From Rhodopila sp. (GTDB taxonomy: Bacteria; Pseudomonadota; Alphaproteobacteria; Acetobacterales; Acetobacteraceae), in NCBI GenBank assembly GCA_031291715.1, contig JARLIN010000386.1, positions 1 through 43,257 of the forward strand: a stretch of DNA of 43,257 bases, given 5' to 3'. A program made the translations under genes and the position numbers. The notes under the pieces were generated by a model, which saw nothing but the letters and a program-made list of their open reading frames with translations, was not told where the DNA came from and did not search any database. Every line of letters starts with the position of its first letter. The stretch's first letter is position 1. Of the stretch, positions 32,961 to 41,971 are shown one piece after another.

Positions 32961-34259
32961 ATGCCCGACAATGGGAGAGAGCGGCCAGGACGCAAGCGAT
33001 ACATCGTCTATGGGCTTCTGTTCACGATGACGCTGATCAACTACTTCGACCGCACCGTCCTTTCGATCGCCATGCCGGTGCTGATCCAACAATTCGCACT
33101 GACGCCCATCGCCGTCGGCTACCTGTTGTCGGCCTTCATCTGGTCCTATGCGCCCTGTCAGTTGCCAGCCGGCATGATTCTCGACCGTTGGGGCACGCGC
33201 GCGACGGCCGCGCGCTGCATCGCGTTCTGGTCGGCCGCCACGGCGTTGACCGGTGCTGCGACCAGCTTTGTCTTTGTGTTTTTTACCCGGTTGCTGCTGG
33301 GAATTGGCGAGTCTCCAACCTTTCCGCTTGCCGCACGCGCCATCCGGGAATGGGCGCCGGTGAAAGAGCGCGCCTTGGCCTTTTCGATCTCCGGTTCAGG
33401 TCCGGCGTTTGGCACCGCGGTTTCTGCGATCACCATCGCCTGGCTTGTCAGCACCATTGGCTGGCGCCTCGCATTCGTCTTCTCCGGCGCGCTCGGTTGT
33501 ATCTGGGTTGTAGTGTGGCTCCTGGTTTATCGTGACCCAGAGGAGGCGACGTGGTTGCCCGCCGCTGAACAGCGGATGATCCTGGCGGAACGTTCCCCTG
33601 GCGGCACAAGCGACACGGACGGGATGACGCTGAAAGAGTTGCTCAGCTACCAGACCATGTGGGGATTGTTTCTGGTCCAGGGCTGCGTGAACTATACACA
33701 GTACCTGTTCCTGACCTGGCTGCCGACCTATCTCGTGCAGAGCCGTGGTCTGAACATACTGCATTCGGGGCTGCAAACAGGCATCTGCTATCTTGGTGCG
33801 ATGGTGCTGACGATCGGCATGGGGCGCCTTTGCGACCACCTGCTGACGCCGGAAGCGGTGCGAGCCGGGAAACGCCGCTACGCCGTGGTGGTCCTGGCCT
33901 TCGGCGCCTCGGTCATGGTGCTGGCGCCTTATACCAGTTCGGAAACCCTGCTGCTCGCCGAAATCACTTTCTCATTGGCCTGTGTGCAGAGTGTGTTCGT
34001 GAACACCTATTCGCTGACCAATGACCTGCTGCACGCCGGCAAGAGCATCGGCACCGCGGTCGGCTGGATCCAGCTTGGCGGCAACATCTTCGGCCTCGTG
34101 GCCCCCATTGCCACCGGCTACATCGTTGCCGCGACCGGGAGTTTCACCAGTGCCTTCCTGCTGGCGGGAGGCTTGCTGATCATCGGCGCGCTCATCACCC
34201 TGACCATGACACGCCGTCCGGTGGGGGCACCGCTGATCCCTGTGGCCGCGGTGGCCTAG
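32961..34259 (+). CDS. MFS transporter, anion:cation symporter type
   Basis: A 432-residue, 12-helix permease. ACS-family features are LINYFDRTVLSIAMPVL in helix 1, the MFS loop GMILDRWGTRATAAR, and the helix 4 motif RLLLGIGESPTFPLAAR seen in hexuronate/galactonate/phthalate-type carriers. GGGAGGGAACG precedes the ATG. It is transcribed away from the TPP enzyme gene across a ~150-bp shared promoter region. It probably carries an organic anion used by that enzyme, which is context-based inference. Confidence 0.9.
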   Translation: MPDNGRERPGRKRYIVYGLLFTMTLINYFDRTVLSIAMPVLIQQFALTPIAVGYLLSAFIWSYAPCQLPAGMILDRWGTRATAARCIAFWSAATALTGAATSFVFVFFTRLLLGIGESPTFPLAARAIREWAPVKERALAFSISGSGPAFGTAVSAITIAWLVSTIGWRLAFVFSGALGCIWVVVWLLVYRDPEEATWLPAAEQRMILAERSPGGTSDTDGMTLKELLSYQTMWGLFLVQGCVNYTQYLFLTWLPTYLVQSRGLNILHSGLQTGICYLGAMVLTIGMGRLCDHLLTPEAVRAGKRRYAVVVLAFGASVMVLAPYTSSETLLLAEITFSLACVQSVFVNTYSLTNDLLHAGKSIGTAVGWIQLGGNIFGLVAPIATGYIVAATGSFTSAFLLAGGLLIIGALITLTMTRRPVGAPLIPVAAVA

Positions 34260-34358
34260 GAGGCAATGGACCTCGCACTATCCAGGCTATGCTGCCTTCG
34301 CCAGCCCCGTCCTCGCCGAGCGTAACCGGCTGCCTGTACCATCCACGTGAGTCATTCG

Positions 34359-34488
34359 ACCAATGCCTCAGATCCGAAGTTCGCTATGGTGGGCGAACCT
34401 CAAATCCGAGGCACTGGCTCTTTATTTTCATTGGCCTGCGTATCCCCGAAGCTCGCCGCAAGATGCGACGAGCTTCGCTGCAGGACAC
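34359..34488 (-). repeat. Two-hairpin structured repeat, copy B
   Basis: Read on the minus strand this begins GTGTCCTGCAGCGAAG, one base into the stop codon of the ompA-like gene. Hairpin 1 (about 34443-34477) has a 13-bp stem with loop ATCTT. GAAAATAAAG follows. Hairpin 2 starts CCAGTGCCTCGGAT and closes on GAGGCATTGG through GTTCG/CGAAC. Against copy A, several stem pairs change on both sides (C-G to U-A, G-C to A-U). It would lie in the 3' end of the ompA-like mRNA. Confidence 0.7.
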
Positions 34489-35645
34489 TAGCGAATGATG
34501 ATTTCGACGCGCCGATTTTGCGGCTCACGCACACCCGGACCGGTGGACACCAGCAGATGGGTGTCGCCGAAACCCTGAATGGTGATCGCATTCTGTGGCA
34601 CACCATCCTTGGTAAGCTCGGCAGCAACCGCCTGGGCTCGCCGTACCGATAGCCCTTGGTTGTATTGCGGCTTGCCAGAGGTATCCGTGTAACCATTTAC
34701 CTCGATGCGCGTGTATTGCACGCGGGTCGAGTTGTCGGCGGCATCTTTGATGATCTGGCGAGCACGGTCGGTTAGTGAGGCCTTGTCCCAGTCAAAGAAG
34801 ACCAGGTACGAGCGCGAGGGCGCCGGCGCCGGCGCGGCTATCGGCGCGGGGGCCGGCGGCGGCGGCGGCGCTGCCGCGCCGAAGTTATAGCGGACGCCAA
34901 ACAGGAACGTGTTGTTCAGATCGTGGCCCAGCTCGAATTTGCCGAAGCGGGTGGTCGGGCCGGTCGGGGTGGTGACGGTCAAGCCGGCGTCATAGGTCCG
35001 GGTTCCGGTCAGGGCCATGATGCGGTACTCGGCGGTCAGCGCCAGCCCCGGCACCGACGGAATATTGAACGCGGCGCCCAGAATGCCCTGCGCAGCGAAG
35101 GACGCGCGGGTATCCTGGGAAGTGAAGGTCGGGGCCAGCGCCGCCGCCGTCCCGGTGCCGGTGGAGGAGAAATCGTTCAGATGCGCCCGCTGATAGCCCA
35201 CGCCGAGGCCGACATAGGGCACCATCCAGGGCACCAGGCCGTTGAAGTCGTAATCCACGTTGACCATCGGGCCATACAGCTTCTCGCTGCCGCTGGCGCT
35301 GGTGGAGGCGCCGAACCCGGAGCGGTTGTTGCCGCTGGTGGCGGAGAACGAGTTGCCGCGGTAGTTAAACTCGACCTCGACCCGCAGCCCGTTGCCCAGC
35401 CCGTAGCCCAGGGTGCCAACCGCCGCGCCGCCAATCCCGGTCGACAAACTCGCATTCGGCGTCGTCAATCCGGCGGCGCCGGGCTGGCTGCTCTCGAAAT
35501 TATTGATGTTGATATTGGTCTTGATGTTGAAGCCGCCGGCCGCCCCCAGATAAATGCCCAAGACCGGCGGTGGCGACGTTTGCGCCTCTACCGCGAGAGG
35601 GAACATCAACATTGTAGTAGCTAGAAGTGCGTTCCGGAGGCGCAT
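34488..35645 (-). CDS. OmpA-family outer membrane protein
   Basis: A 385-residue porin-like protein. It has a signal peptide (RLRNALLATTMLMFPLAVEA, cleavage near AQT) and an eight-strand-type barrel (about 25-260, with GIYLGAAGGFNI, YVGLGVGYQRAH, FLFGVRYNFG). A Pro/Ala hinge leads to a C-terminal OmpA domain that binds peptidoglycan: YLVFFDWDKASLTDRA, VNGYTDTSGKPQYNQGLSVRRA and REPQNRRVEI. AGGAGAAAAAA precedes the ATG. The stop is immediately followed by structured repeat B. Confidence 0.93.
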   Translation of the reverse strand: MRLRNALLATTMLMFPLAVEAQTSPPPVLGIYLGAAGGFNIKTNININNFESSQPGAAGLTTPNASLSTGIGGAAVGTLGYGLGNGLRVEVEFNYRGNSFSATSGNNRSGFGASTSASGSEKLYGPMVNVDYDFNGLVPWMVPYVGLGVGYQRAHLNDFSSTGTGTAAALAPTFTSQDTRASFAAQGILGAAFNIPSVPGLALTAEYRIMALTGTRTYDAGLTVTTPTGPTTRFGKFELGHDLNNTFLFGVRYNFGAAAPPPPPAPAPIAAPAPAPSRSYLVFFDWDKASLTDRARQIIKDAADNSTRVQYTRIEVNGYTDTSGKPQYNQGLSVRRAQAVAAELTKDGVPQNAITIQGFGDTHLLVSTGPGVREPQNRRVEIIIR

Positions 35646-36138
35646 TTTTTTCTCCTGCCTGTTGCGTGGTTTGGGTGCGCCAACGGCGCAAAGGGTGCGG
35701 CGGCTAACGCACCCAGAAGCCCAGGTAACGGGAAACCGTACCCGAGCATTAGCGGTCCGATGCGGACCAGGGAACGGTGGCTGAAAAGCAAAACTCGTGC
35801 GTTTTCATAATATCCTCATTTCAAAGTCTGCTCTTCGGCCTTTCGACTTCGGCTCCTTGCCTGAAGTAGTAGTGGAAAAACCTCATGCACACGCATCAAA
35901 TTTCCGCCACCGTGGCAGATCGTTCGTGAAACAGAGTGGCGTTGCCTACTCTGTGGCGATTGCTGAAATGCATAGAGGACGCCTCCACCGCTCGCTATGC
36001 AGATTTGGCACGTTCGCCACCCGTCGGCCTGACGCAGACTACCAATATTTGGGCGGCGCGCTCAAAGTCTGGGCATTTTGCGGCCATCTGCGCGCTCCCA
36101 TCGGTCGTCTTCCCCTTGCTTCAAGGCGCAAAGCGGTT
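35646..36138. other. Divergent intergenic region between ompA-like gene and amt
   Basis: About 600 bp lie between the two divergent genes. No credible gene is present; the plus-strand frame at 35797-36279 is unsupported. It must hold the ompA-like promoter and upstream activator sites for the sigma-54 promoter at 36139-36154. I see no clear NtrC dyad. Confidence 0.45.
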
Positions 36139-36154
36139 TGGTGCAATTCTTGCT
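36139..36154 (+). promoter_or_regulatory. Sigma-54 (RpoN) promoter of amt
   Basis: TGGTGCAATTCTTGCT has the invariant GG at 36140-36141 and GC at 36152-36153 with exactly ten bases between, the -24/-12 pattern of RpoN promoters. It lies 94 bp before the ammonium transporter start, the expected setting for nitrogen-limitation control through NtrC. Confidence 0.7.
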
Positions 36155-36247
36155 TAGTGCGTCCACGCTCCCTCGTGTGGCGTGGCCGCCCGGGGTCGGC
36201 CTCGCCCATGCGAAGCAGACTTTTCCCGCATACAGGGGAGACAAAAG

Positions 36248-37621
36248 ATGTTGGTCCCATCACCAAATTGGCTGGATAGCGGCGACAACGCCTGGCAGCT
36301 CGCCGCGGCAACCTTTGTCGGACTGCAGAGCATCCCGGGCCTGGTGGTGCTCTACGGCGGGATCGTCAAGAAGAAATGGGCGATCAATTCCGCCTTCATG
36401 GCGCTGTATGCTTTCGCGGCGGTGCTTCTGGTCTGGATGTTATGGGCCTACAATATGGCGTTCGGGCCACAGCTCTGGCCGTTCCTCGGGACCCCAAAGC
36501 CGGCCCTCGGGGCGCTGTTCGAAACCAGCCAGGCCACCATACCGGCCGCCGCATCCGGGATGCCGCCGCTTGCGTTCCCCATGGCGACGATGACCTTCTT
36601 TCAGTTCGTGTTCGCCGCTATCACGGTGATCATCCTCGCCGGCTCGGTGATCGGGCGGATGAACTTCAAGGCCTGGGTGATCTTCGTTCCGCTTTGGATG
36701 ACGTTCATTTACACAGTGGGCGCATTCAGCATCTGGGGCGGCGGTTGGCTCGCCACCCTGGGCGCGGTCGACTTCTCCGGCGGCTATGTGATCCATCTCG
36801 CCGCCGGAACGTCGGGCTTCGTCGCCGCGGCGGTGATCGGACCGCGGCTGCAGCGCGACCGGGACCATTTTCCGCCCAACAATTTGTTGATGGCATTGGC
36901 CGGTGCCGGCATCCTGTGGCTCGGCTGGAATGGCTTCAACGGCGGCGACCCGTACTTCGCCAATGCCGACGCCGCCGCGGCCGTGCTCAACACCAACATC
37001 GCCACCGCGACCGGCCTGCTGGTGTGGACCGTCATCGACACCTGGGTCTATGGCAAGCCCTCGGTGGTCGGCGCGATCAACGGCATGATTGCCGGCCTGG
37101 TGGCGATCACCCCCGGCGCCGGCTATGTCAGCGGCTGGGGTGCGATCTCCATCGGTGTCTGCGCCGGTGTGATCCCCTGGCTCAGCATGAACGTACTGCA
37201 GAAGACAGCGCTGTTCCGCAACGTGGATGACACGCTCGCCGTGTTTTCCACGCACGGCATGGCGGGACTGCTTGGCGGTCTGCTGGTCGGCATCTTCGCC
37301 GATCCGAACATGCTGGTTTACATCGGCACCGAGAAGGAGGCGCCCGGGGTCAGCGTCACCGGGCTACTATACGGCGGCGGTACCGCGCAGTTGCTGCTGC
37401 AGATCTATGCGGCGCTGTTCGTCATCGCACTGAATGCGATGGGCACCTACGTCCTGCTCAAGATCGTCTCGATGTTCGTCGCGTTGCGCATGGACGAGGC
37501 GACGCTGCTCATCGGCGACGATGCGGTGCATGGCGAGGAGGCCTACGCGCTTGATGGCGACGGGCGGCGCACCCCGACCGGGTCGGGCGACGCAGGCATA
37601 GGTGCTCACCCGGCGGAGTAG
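36248..37621 (+). CDS. amt: Ammonium transporter (Amt/MEP family)
   Basis: An inner-membrane trimeric channel for ammonium uptake. The 457-residue protein has about 11 membrane helices. The pore His pair is present: GGYVIHLAAGTSGF (His183) and FSTHGMAGLLGGLLVGIFA (His336). The usual N-terminal signature appears as TFVGLQSIPGLVVLYGGIVKKK. The text around both His differs from E. coli AmtB, so it is a divergent branch. GGGGAGA precedes the ATG. A sigma-54 promoter lies upstream. No glnK-type PII gene is adjacent. Confidence 0.93.
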   Translation: MLVPSPNWLDSGDNAWQLAAATFVGLQSIPGLVVLYGGIVKKKWAINSAFMALYAFAAVLLVWMLWAYNMAFGPQLWPFLGTPKPALGALFETSQATIPAAASGMPPLAFPMATMTFFQFVFAAITVIILAGSVIGRMNFKAWVIFVPLWMTFIYTVGAFSIWGGGWLATLGAVDFSGGYVIHLAAGTSGFVAAAVIGPRLQRDRDHFPPNNLLMALAGAGILWLGWNGFNGGDPYFANADAAAAVLNTNIATATGLLVWTVIDTWVYGKPSVVGAINGMIAGLVAITPGAGYVSGWGAISIGVCAGVIPWLSMNVLQKTALFRNVDDTLAVFSTHGMAGLLGGLLVGIFADPNMLVYIGTEKEAPGVSVTGLLYGGGTAQLLLQIYAALFVIALNAMGTYVLLKIVSMFVALRMDEATLLIGDDAVHGEEAYALDGDGRRTPTGSGDAGIGAHPAE

Positions 37622-37645
37622 GCAGGCACCTCAGGAGACGGCTGG

Positions 37646-37673
37646 GACTGGGGCGGCGCGATCCGCCCCAGTC
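37646..37673. terminator. Bidirectional-looking terminator hairpin
   Basis: GACTGGGGCGG (37646-37656) pairs perfectly with CCGCCCCAGTC (37663-37673) around a 6-base loop. It sits between the convergent amt and 37686-38006 genes and can serve both strands, though no T-run is present. Confidence 0.65.
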
Positions 37674-37685
37674 GCTCCCCGTTCG

Positions 37686-38006
37686 TCAGCGCGCTGGCTG
37701 GCAGGTATCGTGCAGGAAGTAGCCACCGGTGCTGGAGGCGAAGCGGACGGTCAGCGCACCGGATGCCCGATCCAGATCGTAGTAGCCGCCGTTCAGCGTA
37801 TCGTGCCAGGAGATCCAGCGGTCGGTGATCCGCGCCGGAAACCCGTCCACCTCGCCACGATCGAAATCGAGCCGCACCTCCCAGGCCGCCGCGCTGCCAG
37901 GGTTGGTGCAGGTGATGGTCGTCGGTGCGGCGCGCGCTGGCTGGCCGTTGGCGGCTATCAGAAGTCCGCCGGCGATCACCGCGTTCGGCAAGGTACTGAC
38001 CCGCAT
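37686..38006 (-). CDS. Small secreted hypothetical protein
   Basis: A 106-residue product with a signal peptide (VSTLPNAVIAGGLLIAANGQ, cleavage near ARAA). The compact mature domain has two Cys (TITCTNPG and HDTCQPAR) that could form a disulfide joining its ends. The middle (WEVRLDFDRGEVDGF, ITDRWISWHDTLNGGYYDLDR) looks like an antiparallel beta domain. No named family is recognised. It converges on amt. Confidence 0.72.
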   Translation of the reverse strand: MRVSTLPNAVIAGGLLIAANGQPARAAPTTITCTNPGSAAAWEVRLDFDRGEVDGFPARITDRWISWHDTLNGGYYDLDRASGALTVRFASSTGGYFLHDTCQPAR

Positions 38007-38189
38007 GAACCGCCTCGTCAGGTCTTCAACACGATGATCGCTTTCCGTGCGCCGGCGATCCGGTATTGCTTCTGCGTATCGAGTAGTCCCCTGGAGCAGG
38101 AGTGGCCAAAGGCGTTGGACGTGTGCCCACGGATTTTACACCACATGCGGATACTCTAGACTACCGGCAACAAGAACCGGGAGGGAACA

Positions 38190-39398
38190 ATGGATCTTAT
38201 GTTGTCCGAGCCGTATCAGGCCCTGCAGGCGGAAATTCGTGATTTCATCCGCCACCACGGCGACAAATCGCCCAAGGTTGGCGGCGGGCGCAAGCGGCCC
38301 GACCAGAAGACGCTCGACTGGCAGAAGCGGCTCGTGGAGCACGGCTATGCCGGCCGGACCATCCCGAAAGAATACGGCGGCTTCGGCGCAACCCCCGATG
38401 TAATGGCGGCGGCGGTCATCGCCGGCGAATTCGCCCGCGCCAACGTCTATGCCGGACTCACCAACCAGGGCATTTCCATGCTGGTGCCAACACTGCTGGA
38501 AGTCGGCACCGAGGAGCAGAAGCGCCAGTATGTCGGCCCGACTATTCGCGGCGACATCATCTGGTGCCAGGGGTATTCCGAACCCGGCAACGGCAGCGAC
38601 CTGGCGAATGCGCAGACCAAGGCGGAACTGCGAGACGGATACTGGATCGTCAACGGCCAGAAGATCTGGACCAGTTCGGCTCATTACGCCGACATGATGT
38701 TCCTGCTGTGCCGCACCGAACCGGACAAGTCGAAACACGACGGCCTCTCCTATTTGTTGCTGTCAATGAAATCGCCCGGCCTGGAAGCAAGGCCGCTGAA
38801 GACAATGACAGGACGGAGCGAATTCAACGAGGTCTTCTTCACCGACGTCAAAGTCCCCGAAACCCAGATCGTGCTGGGCCGAGGCAAAGGCTGGTACGTT
38901 GCCAACGTTACCCTGAAACACGAACGGCTGATGATCGGCGATGCCAGCAAGATGACCGCGCGTCTGGAGCAATTGATTTCCCTGTTGCAGACTTCGGAAA
39001 TAGACGGCGTCAAGCTGATCGGAATCTCCGAATACCGCGACCGCCTGTTGCGCCTGCAAGGCGAGGTGCTGGCCTGGAAAGCCCACAACCTGCGCCTGCT
39101 GACCGAAGCGGCGCAGGGTATCGATTCCGGCGTGAAACGGATGATTATAAAATACGGCGGCACGATGCTGGGCTTTCGGCTGTCGTCCCTTGCGGTCGAT
39201 GCGCTGGGCGCGGCCGGACTGCCCTACGAATCCCTGGGTGAGGACGCGGAGGACGACGACGCCACCACCTGGAACATCGACTACATGTACGACGTCGGCC
39301 TGATGATCGGCGGCGGCTCCACCAACATCCAGAAGAACATTATCGGCGAGCGCGGTCTGGATCTGCCGCGCGAGCCAAAAGTGCAGGGGAGGGCCTGA
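38190..39398 (+). CDS. Acyl-CoA dehydrogenase family protein, subunit 1
   Basis: A flavoprotein that introduces a 2,3-double bond into an acyl-CoA. The 402 residues show the FAD/substrate motif WCQGYSEPGNGSDLANAQTKA, then WIVNGQKIWTSSAHYADM, FNEVFFTDVKVPE and the C-terminal GGGSTNIQKNIIGERGL. GGGAGGGAACA precedes the ATG. It is followed after 2 bp by a second family member. Such pairs often form heteromers acting on steroid or other bulky acyl-CoA substrates. The substrate is unknown. Confidence 0.92.
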   Translation: MDLMLSEPYQALQAEIRDFIRHHGDKSPKVGGGRKRPDQKTLDWQKRLVEHGYAGRTIPKEYGGFGATPDVMAAAVIAGEFARANVYAGLTNQGISMLVPTLLEVGTEEQKRQYVGPTIRGDIIWCQGYSEPGNGSDLANAQTKAELRDGYWIVNGQKIWTSSAHYADMMFLLCRTEPDKSKHDGLSYLLLSMKSPGLEARPLKTMTGRSEFNEVFFTDVKVPETQIVLGRGKGWYVANVTLKHERLMIGDASKMTARLEQLISLLQTSEIDGVKLIGISEYRDRLLRLQGEVLAWKAHNLRLLTEAAQGIDSGVKRMIIKYGGTMLGFRLSSLAVDALGAAGLPYESLGEDAEDDDATTWNIDYMYDVGLMIGGGSTNIQKNIIGERGLDLPREPKVQGRA

Positions 39399-39400
39399 TC

Positions 39401-40498
39401 ATGGACTTCGGCCTCACCCTCGAACAACGGCAATTCGATGATTCGCTCCGTGCCTTCCTGACTGATCATCTGCCCATGGAACGGCTGCGTGCGCTGGCCG
39501 AACCCGGTATCGGCTATGACGAAACCCTCTGGCGAAATCTCACGGAACTCGGCCTGCATGGCCTTCTGGTCCCGGAACGCTTCGGGGGCGCCGGTCTGGG
39601 CGTGTTGGATGCGGCGCTGGCGGCTGAAGCGCTGGGCCACGCCGCCGCGCCGGTGCCGTTTGTCGGCAGTATCGTTATGGCGACACTGGGTTTCATGAAC
39701 AGCGCGACCGAGGCGCAGCAGGACGAGTACCTGCCGCAAATCGCCGCCGGCGAATGCCGCTTCGCCGTCGCACTACCCAGCTTCGCCGGCCAGACTGGTT
39801 CGGCGTCCGTCCAGTGGGCCGGCAGCCGCTTGTCAGGCCGTGTAACCGGCGTGGCGGATGCCGGCGCCGCCACACATTTCCTGGTCTATCTGGCGGATGG
39901 TCACGCTGCCGTCGTCGCCGCTGACGCGCCCGGTGTTTCGACTCGCATGCACCGCAGCATCGATCGCACACGGCCGGTCGTGGATGTAACGTTCGACGGT
40001 GCGCTGGCCGAACGTCTGGATGCCGCCAACGCGCCGCTCGTCGCCGCGCGGCGGGTCCTGGACACCGGCCGCATCATGCTCGCGGCCGACACGCTGGGCG
40101 CGGCGCAACGCATGCTCGATGCCGCTGTCGCCTTCGCTAAGGAACGAGTCCAGTTCGGCCGCGTTATCGGCAGCTTCCAGGGCCTGAAATACACGCTGGC
40201 CGAGTGTGTCACCGCGCTGGAGCCGTGCCGCGCCATGGTCTGGTACGCCGCCTATGCCCAGGATGCCTTGCCGGACGAAGCCCGGCTGACCGCCTGCCAC
40301 GCCAAGGCTCATCTCGGCGATGTGGGGCGTGACGTCGCCCGCCTGACGACCGAAGTGCATGGCGGCATGGGTTTCACCGATCTGCTGGGCCTGCATTACT
40401 GGTTCAAACGGATCAGCTTCAACCGTCAGATGCTCGGCGGACCGGAACGCTGCCGCGAGGAAGCGGCGGATGTGCAGGGGTGGAAGCTGCACGCATGA
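39401..40498 (+). CDS. Acyl-CoA dehydrogenase family protein, subunit 2
   Basis: A 365-residue partner of the preceding gene, with a weaker family pattern: MDFGLTLEQRQFDDSLRAFL, GLLVPERFGGAGLGVLDAAL, the helical domain AAVAFAKERVQFGRVIGSFQ and the C-terminal EVHGGMGFTDLLGLHYWFKR. The central beta domain is short and divergent, as in the non-identical second subunit of heteromeric acyl-CoA dehydrogenases. GGGGAGGG lies inside the end of the first gene, so translation is coupled. Confidence 0.9.
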   Translation: MDFGLTLEQRQFDDSLRAFLTDHLPMERLRALAEPGIGYDETLWRNLTELGLHGLLVPERFGGAGLGVLDAALAAEALGHAAAPVPFVGSIVMATLGFMNSATEAQQDEYLPQIAAGECRFAVALPSFAGQTGSASVQWAGSRLSGRVTGVADAGAATHFLVYLADGHAAVVAADAPGVSTRMHRSIDRTRPVVDVTFDGALAERLDAANAPLVAARRVLDTGRIMLAADTLGAAQRMLDAAVAFAKERVQFGRVIGSFQGLKYTLAECVTALEPCRAMVWYAAYAQDALPDEARLTACHAKAHLGDVGRDVARLTTEVHGGMGFTDLLGLHYWFKRISFNRQMLGGPERCREEAADVQGWKLHA

Positions 40499-40504
40499 CT
40501 TCGC

Positions 40505-41920
40505 TCACGGCGTGCCGGGTTCCCCCAAATCCCACCAGATGCCGGTGTAGGCGGACAACCCCTCGCGCGCCGGGGCCACCAGCAGGTGCTCATCCGGCCC
40601 ATGCTGCTTGCAGCCGTTGTAGCTGTGCGGAATCCAGACCAGCGGCACGCCGAGATGATCGACGAACACATCCCCTGGCAGCCCGCCGGAGGAGTTCGGG
40701 ATCACCCGCACCCGCTTGCCGAGCGACCGCTCCATACTGGCAATGGTCCAGCGGACCCAGGGATGGCCGGGGTCCGTGCGGCTGGCGGGCATGCGAACCT
40801 GAGCGTTCTCGATGCGTACCTTGTCGAACCCGTTTTCATCCAGATGCCGCCGCAGTGCCGGTTCGAACACGGCGGGGTCGGAATCGGCCGTGTAACGAAT
40901 CTGGCAATGCGCCCGTGCATTCGGGGCGACGGCATTGACCGGGTTCTCCGGCCGGCCGGACAGCATCGCCAGCACGATGAAGCTGTTCCAGCCATAGATT
41001 TTCTCGGCCGACGTCAAGCCGGGTTCGCCCCAATCCGGATCGATCGAGGCCGCCTCATCGCCACCGCCGACCGCGCATCCGTCCAGCACGGCCCGCACCG
41101 CCGTCGGTACGGCGTGCGCCCCCGGGCCTGACCCAGCGGATCGCGGCAGCCAGTCCCGCACCAGGATCTTGCCGTGGCGATCCATGATGGCGCCGATCGC
41201 GTGGCTTAGCACGACGGCCGGGTCGGTCGTCAGGCCGCCCCAATGGCCGGAATGAACGCCGCCCGGCCGCAAATCCACGACCAGGTCGAAATGATACGTC
41301 CCGCGTGTGCCGGTCGCGATCGTCGGCACCTGTGGCATGACCCGCGGGCCGTCGCTGGCGATCAGCACATCGGCCGCCAACCGGTCCGCCTGCTGCGCGA
41401 CGAACTCGCGCAGGCCGGTGGAACCGCGCTCCTCGCTCGTTTCCAGCACCAGCTTCAGGTTGAAGCCGAGGACGCCGCCGCGTTCCGTCAGAACCGCCTC
41501 CAGCGCCGCGAGGTTCAGCGCGTGCTGGCCCTTATTGTCGGCAGTCCCACGGCCGTACCAGCGGCCACTTTCCTCGGTCAGGGTCCAGGGCGACAGCCCC
41601 GCGCGCCACTGGTCGTCCAGCCCGCGCACCGTGTCCCCGTGGCCATAGGTCAGTATCGTCGGCCGGTCCGGACCCTCCAGCCGTTCAGCGAACAGGATCG
41701 GCCCCAAGCCAGCCGCTGGGTTGGGGTGGATTTCGACCGAGAATCCCATCCGCTCGAGCCATGGTTGGATCGCGTCGGCCAGATATCGCCGCACATCCGC
41801 CTCGTACCCCGGGTCCTGCGACGTGCTGGGGATCGCGACCAGTTCCGCCAGGTGGTCGCGGAAGTGGCCGGAATCGAAGTCGCCTAGTGCGCGTGTCAGG
41901 GCGCCGTCCCGCGTTGCCAT
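40505..41920 (-). CDS. M20-family metallopeptidase (dipeptidase-like)
   Basis: A 471-residue zinc exopeptidase. Metal and catalytic residues are visible in TYGHGDTV (His, catalytic Asp), GRGTADNKGQ (bridging Asp), ETSEERGS (catalytic Glu and ligand Glu), ASDGPRV (Asp) and the C-terminal GPDEHLL (His). An inserted dimerisation domain (VDLRPGGVHSGHWGG) is present. The ATG follows AAGGACC. It is convergent with the acyl-CoA dehydrogenase pair, 6 bp apart. Substrate could be a dipeptide or N-acyl amino acid. Confidence 0.92.
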   Translation of the reverse strand: MATRDGALTRALGDFDSGHFRDHLAELVAIPSTSQDPGYEADVRRYLADAIQPWLERMGFSVEIHPNPAAGLGPILFAERLEGPDRPTILTYGHGDTVRGLDDQWRAGLSPWTLTEESGRWYGRGTADNKGQHALNLAALEAVLTERGGVLGFNLKLVLETSEERGSTGLREFVAQQADRLAADVLIASDGPRVMPQVPTIATGTRGTYHFDLVVDLRPGGVHSGHWGGLTTDPAVVLSHAIGAIMDRHGKILVRDWLPRSAGSGPGAHAVPTAVRAVLDGCAVGGGDEAASIDPDWGEPGLTSAEKIYGWNSFIVLAMLSGRPENPVNAVAPNARAHCQIRYTADSDPAVFEPALRRHLDENGFDKVRIENAQVRMPASRTDPGHPWVRWTIASMERSLGKRVRVIPNSSGGLPGDVFVDHLGVPLVWIPHSYNGCKQHGPDEHLLVAPAREGLSAYTGIWWDLGEPGTP

Positions 41921-41971
41921 GTCCGGGTCCTTGCTTGTTGCGTTTATGGTGCCAGACCTCGGCGCGGCGGG

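Noticed and set aside
31183..33030. 615-codon plus-strand frame across the TPP enzyme gene
   Set aside because: Antisense to a clear enzyme with all catalytic motifs; His/Arg/Asp-rich text without domains.
35797..36279. 160-codon plus-strand frame upstream of amt
   Set aside because: Overlaps the sigma-54 promoter and amt start; no similarity or ribosome site.
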